DNA of 64,000 nucleotides from Aporhodopirellula aestuarii (GTDB taxonomy: Bacteria > Planctomycetota > Planctomycetia > Pirellulales > Pirellulaceae): the NCBI RefSeq assembly GCF_023701485.1, contig NZ_JAMQBK010000039.1, forward strand, positions 250,476 through 314,475, read 5' to 3'. The translations under genes and the position numbers were made by a program. Below the pieces are notes generated by a model. It had not been told where the DNA came from. It saw only the letters and a list, made by a program, of their open reading frames with translations, and made no database searches. Shown here piece after piece: positions 34,501 to 42,900 of this stretch. Positions within the stretch are counted from its first letter, which is position 1. Every line of letters starts with the position of its first letter.

Positions 34501-36706
34501 CGTGACCGCATCGGTTCAGTTCGCTACGAGTGCCCCGATCGCTGTCGATGATATTTTTGAAGTTGCCAGCAACGAGACGAGCGTCCCGCTCAACCTGCTC
34601 GACAACGACATCGCGTCGGTCGCCGGCGGACTGCGAATCACGCAGGTCTCACGCGGTACCGGCGGGGGTATCTTGTCGATCGATCCAGGCAGTCGCGGTG
34701 TGCGATACACGCCATTGGATGGATTCGTCGGAACAGAACAATTCTCGTACTCGATCAGCGATGATTCGGGACAGACTTCCGCTCAAGCCGTCGGCACGGT
34801 TGTCTTGACCCCGCAGTCGCTGGTCGACGACAAGGCGGAATTCAAGATCGAAATCCTCGACCGTAACAATGACACCGAACTGTTGACGTTGCAGGCTGGT
34901 CAAACCTTCCGCGTGCGGGTTTCGGTCGATGACATTTCAAAGGCCGACTCAGAGGCGATTCAAGGGTTGCAATCGGCTTTTATCGATCTGCTCTACACGT
35001 CCGAACTCGTTACGCCAGTCGACACGAACACGACTGATGCGTTCCCGTTTGACATCACATTCGGACCTCAGTTCCAAACCGGTGCGTTCCAACTCGGTAA
35101 CGCATTGACGCCAGGATTGATCGACGAGGTGGGCAGCACTCAATCCTTCAGCGATCTGGATACCATCGGCAGTTCGAACGACCTCGCATCGTTCACCGGG
35201 TTTGCCGAAGTCTTTACCTTGACCATGCAAGCAACCGGTTCCGGGCTGGCGATCTTCAAGACCGATCCGACCAATGCCGCAGTCAGTGAGACGACCCTGA
35301 TTACACCGACGGGTCCGGAAGTTCTCGATTACGACGAAATCCGATACGGATCGACGCAGATTGAAATCGCACCGCTCGGTGACGGGTTCCCGGTCGCGTT
35401 GGATGATTCATTCCCGGTTGGCGTGGATTCGCTCGGGGCGACGATTCGGTCCAGCGCCGTAGCTCGATTCAACGTGCTCACTAATGACCTGATCGGTGCC
35501 AATGACATCGTTACGGAATTGACGCTGAAAGAATCGGCACTCAACGGTACCGTTCAGCGAGTCGACGTCGGCAATGACAATAATTTTGCCAACGATTATT
35601 TCTCCTACACACCAAAGGTCGGTTTTGCCGGGTTTGATCGGTTCTCTTACATCCTAACCGTCGAGAGTCCGCAATTCGGAACCGTCCGCAGTATCGCCGA
35701 GGTCACGATGACTGTCGGTGCGGTACAAAATCCGCTCGTGAATTTCGACTTCACGTTTGTGGACGAAGCCGGTAATGCAATCACATCGGTGCCGGTCGGT
35801 CAGCGTTTCGGATTGCGAATTGACGCGATCGATTTGGGAACCGGCCGTCCGCCTACGGAAGCCGTTTTCGCCGGCTTCTTGGATATCCTCTACAACACGA
35901 ACTTCCTTTCGACGATTCCAGTTGACAACGGTGGGAACCCAGACCTGTTCGATTTTGATGTCGAATTTGATCCGCAGTTCTTGCTCGATCCTGCTGTCGG
36001 CGTCAACGATCGTCCAGGGTTGATTGATGAGTTCGGTTCGAATCAAGGCAGTTTGGGTGGATCAGGCCTGACCCTGGCTACGATCTACTTCCGCGGCACC
36101 GCGGCGGGAACGACGACGGTGACCGGGGGACCTGCGGACAGATTCCCATTCCAAGACACGCTGCTGGACCAGAACGACGATCCTGTGCCGATCGAAAACA
36201 TCCAGTACGATGCGGCCACGATCACGATCCTTGGATCAGGTGAACCATTGCAGAACACTGCGATGCCAGCCGACGTCAATGGTGACAATCTCGTTACGGC
36301 GATCGATGCGTTGATCGTGATCAACGAAATGAGTCGTCGCGAAGCATCCGGTGAGACCGCTTCTTCGAGCGATCGAATTTACTACCACGACGTCAACGGT
36401 GATGGATACGTGACCGCAGTCGATGCGTTGCAGGTCATCAACCAACTCAACACTCTGACCAGTCCGAGTGGCGAAGCGATTGCTCCTGCCCCGGTTCAAC
36501 AACCGGTTACGCAAACGGATGAAACGACTGATCGTGTAATCGTTGATCTGTCCTCGGACGCGAAAGTGATAAGCGAGTCCGGTTCCGATGACACCTCGGT
36601 TCAGTCACCAGTTCAATCCGCTGCGGAGTCGACTAGCGGAAGCGATGGCGATGATGACGATTTGCTGTCGTTGTTGGCCGACGATATCGCGAATCAGTGG
36701 AGCTAA
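31553..36706 (+). CDS. Giant secreted metzincin-type protein with SdrD, GEVED, cadherin-like and dockerin domains
   Basis: This 1717-residue protein has a basic Ser/Arg-rich N-terminus ending in E-G-L-E-R-R-Q-L-L-A (51-60), the motif at the start of many planctomycete surface proteins. In order follow: a PPC-like beta region (about 110-225), a protease-like domain with H-E-L-A-H-V-F-G-L-Y-H at 427-437 matching HExxHxxGxxH of metzincins, two SdrD-B-type repeats (about 511-605 and 605-720, each with D-x-N-x-x-G calcium-loop features), a GEVED domain (about 720-895), two cadherin-like modules (about 895-1085), a cohesin-like region (about 1090-1280), another cadherin-like module, a second cohesin-like region (to about 1560) and a dockerin type I pair (D-V-N-G-D and D-V-N-G-D-G, about 1571-1640). 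The Asp/Ser tail may be a spacer. It is probably calcium-stabilised and cell-surface or extracellular. Confidence 0.9.
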   Translation: MNLRQSFQTSSDRSHSSTSSSDATGPSQTRRSRRRDKTNTRRKSSRRLTMEGLERRQLLAANSLISIPGIDDYDGARNIGSVSSFRYQEKESPQLNGVNDFYQNAEFVPLGNGTGQRDTIDITGSVGFTQFGTQFISDIDYYSFDLKAGDILDIATLGAVTTFDVFLPSAFDSSQASGRFWFAQDDPFSSYPIDSPLQTLGNANAAQVVPFDGRYTIAVSAESGLSSYTIGLRTYRPVTESLPIGQGQIVFLDFDGGSFARDDFNAFLANPGIPTGGRFRIPDISQTLDDAGVVVSSINQYQQIADRIVSTVEQQFADIGVYGSNGSYSSTGNPGEYGITILNSFDHPDPGDNPLVTRVVFGSTNSFEDIAPALGLAQTLDVGNFDLSESVLVWLDEEVTASEAVETSAAFSLFDVLGLEIGATTTHELAHVFGLYHTDGTNLTPSLIDGGGALNEENGLGVGPDGILGTMDDIPVRFRTDFVDPGGVISFGTLYSADAISHTLATGTRGGSLTGRVFNDLNSDGVGTSDPGLSGVTVFADANNNGLLDATEANAVTGADGSYSLNVAAGTYTVIAMTPSNFTATTSTSQTVTTTTSGAVAPTFGFGQVNPDITGKKFADLNGNGALDAGEPGVEGAYIYADLDGDNRPDLGEPFDITDANGFYTLDLPILGRAYAIREVEEPGFIRTLPSNAEGEWVINYTGGPLGNNYHFGGLPSRDYGDAPDTYSTSIAAGGPSHGTLTGLTIGTQIDRESDGVPTADASGDDVVNTTTGQFDDEDGVVQTVALRPGATGIITVTLTNTTGSTGYLQAWLDLNADGDFLDAGEQLRTDAILGTGTHNINVTLPSTFDVNIDGTADGVLNTFSRFRYSLTPGLGVGGGADTGEVEDHPIRILAAGNNDDAATDDFVTVPQNAIAFPIDVLANDFSLPTNPLTITNLNVNGTKGIVSISGSAGNQVILYSPPSNFTGIDRFTYFLSDGSFAVVTASVQFATSAPIAVDDIFEVASNETSVPLNLLDNDIASVAGGLRITQVSRGTGGGILSIDPGSRGVRYTPLDGFVGTEQFSYSISDDSGQTSAQAVGTVVLTPQSLVDDKAEFKIEILDRNNDTELLTLQAGQTFRVRVSVDDISKADSEAIQGLQSAFIDLLYTSELVTPVDTNTTDAFPFDITFGPQFQTGAFQLGNALTPGLIDEVGSTQSFSDLDTIGSSNDLASFTGFAEVFTLTMQATGSGLAIFKTDPTNAAVSETTLITPTGPEVLDYDEIRYGSTQIEIAPLGDGFPVALDDSFPVGVDSLGATIRSSAVARFNVLTNDLIGANDIVTELTLKESALNGTVQRVDVGNDNNFANDYFSYTPKVGFAGFDRFSYILTVESPQFGTVRSIAEVTMTVGAVQNPLVNFDFTFVDEAGNAITSVPVGQRFGLRIDAIDLGTGRPPTEAVFAGFLDILYNTNFLSTIPVDNGGNPDLFDFDVEFDPQFLLDPAVGVNDRPGLIDEFGSNQGSLGGSGLTLATIYFRGTAAGTTTVTGGPADRFPFQDTLLDQNDDPVPIENIQYDAATITILGSGEPLQNTAMPADVNGDNLVTAIDALIVINEMSRREASGETASSSDRIYYHDVNGDGYVTAVDALQVINQLNTLTSPSGEAIAPAPVQQPVTQTDETTDRVIVDLSSDAKVISESGSDDTSVQSPVQSAAESTSGSDGDDDDLLSLLADDIANQWS

Positions 36707-39501
36707 AGTTTCTTGCTGACGAGGATATCGTCCTCGTTGCTCGAATCTCGGATAAAACCGCGGTGTGAGAACATTTGCAGCATGCGGTGATTGCGAGGAT
36801 CAACCTCTGCCGTCACCGTGCTGATTCCCCAACCGTCGCAGATCGATAAACACTCATCGGTTAACACCGATCCGAGTCCGCGTCCTTGCCATGGATCGGC
36901 AATCATCACGGCGAACTCGGCTTGATCGTGATCGGCGTCTGCCACGAGTCTTCCCACGCCTGCGATCTCGGTTTTCCCATCCTGGTGAGTTTCTGCGACG
37001 ATGGCGAGTTCACGCTCATAGTCGGTAAAGCAGAACCGGGCGGCCAGATCATGGTTGCTCGATTGCAGGAGATATCGAAACCGCATGCGGATCGATTCCT
37101 CTGAACAGGTGGCCAACATCTGACGCCACAATGGTTCGTCTTCGGGCATGATCGGTCGCAAGATGAACTGCGTTCCATCAGTCAACCGGCATCGTCTCAC
37201 GTATTCGTCTGGATACGGACGGATCGCCAAGTGAGAGAACTCTCCGGGCCTCGAACGGGCATCGGTCGAGGTTGGCATCTCCATATCAATGACGATGTTT
37301 GCGTCCAACGCGATTGTCCGTTCGGGAGTGACGAGTAACGGGTTGACGTCCAGTTCGACGATTTCTGGGTGATCGGCGATGAGGTAGGAAACGCGGAGAA
37401 GGACGCTGATCAATTGGTCCAAGTCGACGGCTGGTTTTCCACGATAGGCACCGAGCATCGGCCAGCATTGCAAACGTTCGAGCATTCGTCTGGCGAGCCG
37501 TTCGTTCAGTGGTGGGAGTTCGAGCGAACGGTCTTGCAACAGTTCAGCGTCGACACCGCCGGCACCCACCAACATCACATCACCAAAAACCGGGTCCCGC
37601 CGTACCCCAATTAAGAGTTCACGACCGTCCGGGTCCACAACCATCGGCTGAACGGTCACGCCGCGGAACTCCGCATCAGGTCGTATCGTTTGGCAACGTT
37701 CTCGGATGGTTTTGAAAGCGTTTTGCACGCCGGTTTGGTTGCTCACGTTGAGGATCACCCCGCCCACCTCTGTTTTGTGGACGATATCGGGCGAATAGAC
37801 CTTCACCGCAACCGGGAAACCAACTTGTTCAGCGTACCGAACTGCTTCATCGACGGTAATCGCGACGATCGGTCGTGTAGTGGCGATACCGTAGGCTTCT
37901 AAGAGTGCTTTCGAATTTGATTCCGATAGCAATTCCGAATCGCTGAGCATCAACGAAGCGAACGATTCACGCAGCGAAGCGCGGTCGCGATGAAACTCGA
38001 TCGGCATCGTTCGAGGCGTTTCCTGCAAGACCTCGCGGTTACGTGAGTACCGAACGAGATAGGAGAACGCTCTCACCGCTTTCGCGGGTGTGTCGTAAAC
38101 GGGGATGCCGGCCTGAGCGAGTCTCGCGGCTCCGTCTTGGATGCGTTGACCGCCCATCCAAACGGCGAGAACCGGTTTGCTGGACCGACGCGCCGCAGCA
38201 ATCAACGCATCGGCGGTCTCGGTAGGTGCCGTCAGCGCTTGCGGAGTGAGAACGGCAATGGCCGCATCGACGTCGTCGTCAGCAAGCACCGTTGTGATCG
38301 CTTCGGCGTACCTTTCGGGAGTCGCGTCGCCGAACAAATCCACGGGGTTGGATATTCGGGGGTCGTCCGATAAAGGTTGCGCATGATTTTCGGAGTTGAC
38401 GGAGCCAACTGGCATGGACGTCGGACCGTCTACCGGAGAATCTTCCGGGGTTTCGATATGGGCGTGGTGACGTTCCGCTGCAGCAAGTCGATCCGTCGTC
38501 TGTTTTGAAAACGTCGCGAGTTTGCATTTGTTTTGTAGGACAGCGTCGGCTGTCATCACGCCGGCCGCACCCGCATTGCTAATGACGGCGAGCCGAGAAC
38601 CTTTGGGACTTTTTCGATGGGCCAATAACTCGGCACAGTGAATCAGGTCGTCGAATTCCTCCACCCGCACGATGCCTGCCCGAGCGAACGCGGCATCGTA
38701 GACCGCATCGACGCCGACCATTGCCCCGGTGTGAAGCGCCGCCGCTTGGGCAGTTGGTGCGAACCGTCCTGACTTGTAAGCAAGAATCGGCTTTTGGCGA
38801 GCGAATGCGCGGGCGGCCGACATGAAACTCCGTGCGTGCGGAATCGACTCGATGTACATCACGATCGAATCGGTATGCGGATCTTCGGCGAGGAAATCGA
38901 TCAAGTCTGCGATCGTGACGTCGATCAGGTTTCCTAGCGAAACGAAATGAGAAAATCCGACTCCCTCCTTTTCCGCCCAATCCAATATCGCCGTACCGAG
39001 TGCGCCTGACTGTGACAACAGTGCGATTCGTCCCGGACGTGGGCACGTGTCGGCAAAACTCGCGTTCAAACCCACATGCGTAGAGATGATTCCGAGCGAA
39101 TTCGGGCCGATGATTCGCATGGTCGGGAAACGTTTGGCTGCGGCGAGCAGTTTCAGTTCGAGTTCTCGGCCGGGGGCACCCGTTTCCCGAAATCCCGCTG
39201 CGAGAATCACCACACCGCGAACATTCGCGTGTCCGCACTGGTAGACCAGTTCCGGGGTAGATTCAGCGGGTGTGCAGATCACCGCGAGATCGATCGGACC
39301 TTCCACATCGGCGATACTGCCGACGCATCGCACCCCTTCGACTTGGTCATAGTGGCGGTTGATGGCAATGATCTCGCCGCCATAACCCGCACCCAACAAA
39401 TTGCGGACCACCGTATTGCCGACGCTTCCGACTCGTTGGCTCGCACCGATAACCACCACTCGTTTTGGAGAGAAAAGGCGACGTAAGTTGCGAGTGGGCA
39501 T
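36703..39501 (-). CDS. Acyl-CoA synthetase (NDP-forming) fused to GNAT acetyltransferase, PatZ-like
   Basis: This 932-residue bifunctional protein is built like protein lysine acetyltransferase Pat/PatZ. An N-terminal CoA-binding Rossmann domain (V-V-V-I-G-A-S-Q-R-V-G-S-V-G) comes first, then a succinyl-CoA-ligase-like region (A-L-L-S-Q-S-G-A-L-G; N-P-V-D-L-F-G-D-A-T). An ATP-grasp domain follows (about 515-740: A-V-K-V-Y-S-P-D-I-V-H-K-T-E-V-G-G-V; L-I-G-V-R-R-D-P-V-F-G). The C-terminal GNAT domain (about 765-932) contains W-Q-G-R-G-L-G, the acetyl-CoA loop. In Pat relatives the synthetase part regulates and the GNAT part acetylates lysines such as those of acetyl-CoA synthetase. No cAMP-binding domain is present. 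Its stop codon overlaps that of the convergent surface-protein gene. Confidence 0.92.
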   Translation of the reverse strand: MPTRNLRRLFSPKRVVVIGASQRVGSVGNTVVRNLLGAGYGGEIIAINRHYDQVEGVRCVGSIADVEGPIDLAVICTPAESTPELVYQCGHANVRGVVILAAGFRETGAPGRELELKLLAAAKRFPTMRIIGPNSLGIISTHVGLNASFADTCPRPGRIALLSQSGALGTAILDWAEKEGVGFSHFVSLGNLIDVTIADLIDFLAEDPHTDSIVMYIESIPHARSFMSAARAFARQKPILAYKSGRFAPTAQAAALHTGAMVGVDAVYDAAFARAGIVRVEEFDDLIHCAELLAHRKSPKGSRLAVISNAGAAGVMTADAVLQNKCKLATFSKQTTDRLAAAERHHAHIETPEDSPVDGPTSMPVGSVNSENHAQPLSDDPRISNPVDLFGDATPERYAEAITTVLADDDVDAAIAVLTPQALTAPTETADALIAAARRSSKPVLAVWMGGQRIQDGAARLAQAGIPVYDTPAKAVRAFSYLVRYSRNREVLQETPRTMPIEFHRDRASLRESFASLMLSDSELLSESNSKALLEAYGIATTRPIVAITVDEAVRYAEQVGFPVAVKVYSPDIVHKTEVGGVILNVSNQTGVQNAFKTIRERCQTIRPDAEFRGVTVQPMVVDPDGRELLIGVRRDPVFGDVMLVGAGGVDAELLQDRSLELPPLNERLARRMLERLQCWPMLGAYRGKPAVDLDQLISVLLRVSYLIADHPEIVELDVNPLLVTPERTIALDANIVIDMEMPTSTDARSRPGEFSHLAIRPYPDEYVRRCRLTDGTQFILRPIMPEDEPLWRQMLATCSEESIRMRFRYLLQSSNHDLAARFCFTDYERELAIVAETHQDGKTEIAGVGRLVADADHDQAEFAVMIADPWQGRGLGSVLTDECLSICDGWGISTVTAEVDPRNHRMLQMFSHRGFIRDSSNEDDILVSKKL

Positions 39502-39993
39502 GAGGACACTTTCGAAGGATTGAGTCGGTCTATTCGACCATAGCGGAGTCGAAAGTTTCTATCCAGACCGCGGTGGGAGACGCACCATCGAGAAGCCGTT
39601 CTTTCGTTCGAATGGGACGAAAGGCCGCACTGCGAAAAGCCGTGAGAGGTCGGACATCTTGTCGCATACCGTCTGACACAACACGTAGACAGGAAAAACG
39701 GACGTCCACGCGGATGAACCACCGGGGATCGAAATCTATCGCCGCGATTGCGACTAAGAATCGAAGCAAACCTTGCGCGGTCGTGTTTTCCACGTCCCAG
39801 CAAAGATTTGGCCGACCAAGCTAATGCCGAGTACCCGAGGAGATGACGTTCGATCGTGTTCGAAAACTCGCCTTGGGCGAACAGGGCACCTAATCAGTTC
39901 ACGTGGGGACGGACGAGGCGAGGTGATTAGTGCGACTCTTGATGCCCTAGCAGTGTCATGCCTCAGGATGCGCGAGTTTGAATCGGCTCGACG
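39502..39993. other. Intergenic region, little recognised
   Basis: These 492 bases separate the PatZ-like gene and the AAA ATPase gene, both on the minus strand. A 7-bp inverted repeat CTAATCA/TGATTAG (39890-39896 and 39924-39930) is the only structure noticed. ORFs in it are unconvincing. Confidence 0.4.
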
Positions 39994-42900
39994 CTACTTT
40001 TCTGTCTGAGGCGGATCGAGTGCCGCTTCGACCTGCTGGTAAGTTTGCATCATTTGATCGAGCTGTTTGAGAAGGCGGTCGATATCTCGGCCGTTGTCGA
40101 TCGATTCGTTTAGAAGAGGACGCATCCACTCCTGCATCAAATGAAACTGTCCTTTGATCAATTCCGCCATGACTCGTGGAACTTTGTGTTGGACCAACAC
40201 TTTTTGTTCCACCGGCGTGGTTGCTTGTTGGCGCGTCAATTCTTCAAGTTGATTGCCGGTGTTCTGTATCCGTTGACTCAAAGAATCCCCGATTGCGACG
40301 AGCGATTGTCGAAGCGAATCGACGCGGGCGTCCATCCGCTGTTCGGCTGAATGATCTTCCATCGCGATGGCTTTCGCGATCACTTGGCGGATCGATTCGA
40401 GACCGTCTCGCATGGACGCGAGTTGCCGCATCACTTGGCCGACTTGATCTTCGCTGTCCATGCCCGCCATCCGGACGCTTTCGACGAACGCATATTTGAT
40501 CGAGTCCCAACGGGCACTTTCTTCGGGTGTCAAAATCCCCATCAGTTCTTTGAACTTTAGTACGTTGGCTTCGTTGTCGGTCGTCAACGTTTGGGCATCT
40601 TGTTCGTAGTTGCTGACGATCAGCGTTTGCAGTTCGGCGTCGTTCATCACCGGTGCAACGCGTTCGGCGATCCGGTTCATGTTCCGATAACTGCCCTGCA
40701 ATTTGAATGGCGGTTCGGTTCGGTAGGCGTCGGCCTGTGCCGCGGATCGAATATAGGCGCGGTTGACTCGTAACACGACGTCGCGGACCCGCAGCAGTTT
40801 GCGTGTCACTTCGAACATATCGCGTACCTGATCGAGCGAGAAATTGCTTTCCAGCTCGATGCCTTCGATCGAATCTCGCTGCGCCGCCATGGCAATCTTT
40901 CGGGCGTCCGACAGCGGGGCCGTCGATAGCGGAGCGAGCGTTACGTTGCTCGACAAGCAGTTTTCGAGATAACTCATCTCGAACGCGTCGGCGCGGTCGC
41001 CGATGATTTCGCCGAGGTTGTATACATCGGCGCGGTTGGACAACATGTCTGGTATTTGGAACCGGTCTCCACTCTCGGTATACGGGTTGCCCGCCATCAC
41101 GACGGCAACGCGTCGTCCGCGCAGATCGTACGTCCGGGTTTTGCCTCCACGAACGCCTTCGATCTTGCGGGTGGCATCGCAGAGTGAGATGAACTTCTGC
41201 AACAGTTCCGGGTGAGTGTGCTGAATGTCATCGAGATACAGCATCACGTTGTCGCCCATTTCCAAGGCGAGATTGAGACGCTCGATTTCCTCGCGTGCCG
41301 CTGCGTTGGGGGCCTCGGCGGGATCGAGTGAAGTGACACCGTGCCCGATCGCGGGACCGTTGATTTTCATGAAGACCAATCCGAGCCGATTGGCGACATA
41401 CTCCATCAACGTTGTTTTTCCATAACCCGGTGGCGAGATCAACAGTAGCAATCCCATCCGATCGGTTCGTTTGTCTTCGCCCGCCGTTCCCATTTGCTTG
41501 GCAAGGTTATCGCCAATGAGCGGAAGATAAACTTCGTCGAGCAATTGGTTGCGGACAAAACTGCTGAGCACCTTTGGCTTGAACTCATCCAATCGCATCG
41601 AATCGCGAGCGGCCTTCACCAGGTCCGCTTTGGCTTGGTGCAAGGCGTGGAAACGGGGGACCACGGATTCACGATAATCGCTGAGTCGCTGCTTGAATTC
41701 GTGATAATGAACGGTCATCTTTCCATCGACAATCCTTTCGTGGCTGCCGACGAGAGAGGGGACGGAGACAGCGACGGGAACGTCAACGATCTGTAGATGA
41801 CGATCAATGCCGCGAGCCTTGGCTGCGGCGGTGTCGTCCATCTCGGTACCGGTTTCTTGATCGATCTCACTCAGGACCAACCACGCTAGTTCGTTCCGAT
41901 ATCCTTCTGCCGCGTCGACGTCGGGCTTGGGATTTTCCGCTTCAATCTTTTTAATAAAGGCGTCGCTCCAGTTGCGAGCGAGCACGAAGGATCGAATCGG
42001 ATCGTCTGAGTTTGGTTTGATTCCTCCGACCAACCATTTTTGCCGATCCGTTTGTGGCAATGCGTTCTTGAAGTCACTGAGCAAGTGCATTGCACGCCCG
42101 CTGACGGTGGCTTTGTTCGGCGAGACAAGGAGTTCGTGGAACAGGTAGTCAGCGATTCGAGGTGGCGTGACGGTTTTGCCAAACAGCGGTTTCCAGACAG
42201 ATTCATCCGCGAGGGCGAGTTGTGCGAGGTGTTCCCGGAATTGCACCGCCGGTTCTGCTTGTGGGTACGCCCGCGCGAGTTTGGCAAACCCGGCGATCCA
42301 TTGTTTCATCTCCGTTCGGGGTTTCGCCCCAAGAATTCGGGTCCACCAGAATTGGCTGCAGGCTCGCAGCGTCGGTTCGTAGCGGAGGAGGCCGAGTTGA
42401 CGATCGATCGAGATCAGCGCGTTCAAGATGGCAGCCGTATCGCGATCGTGTACACCCTTGGCATAGCCCTCGTCGAATCGCCCGTTCATCTTCTCGCCAA
42501 CCCAAGACGCATCGACGGATTGGCGTGTTACCGCTTCGGTGAACAGATCCAAGGCGAGATACTCGGCGCGATAGACGTGCCGGTTTTCGCTAACGAGCGG
42601 TTGGTCCCACAATTCGCGTGAGGATTCGAGCCGCGGGTCGTGCATCGGTTCGAAAAACTGCGTTCCGGTCAAATGCAAACACAGTTCTCCGCCACGCAAG
42701 ACGGTGGTGAGATCGAGAGGTTGCGTATTGACCGCAAACTTGCGTTCACCGAGCCGAATGATATCGCCGCCATCTTCGAAGAGATCTTGGCGATCCTTGA
42801 GTCCGCGAGTGGCGTCTTCACGGATGACCTTCAAGCGTCCTTGGAGATCGCCGACACGGACGGCATCGCCGAGATTATCGAGTTCGTCAATGAGGCCGCG

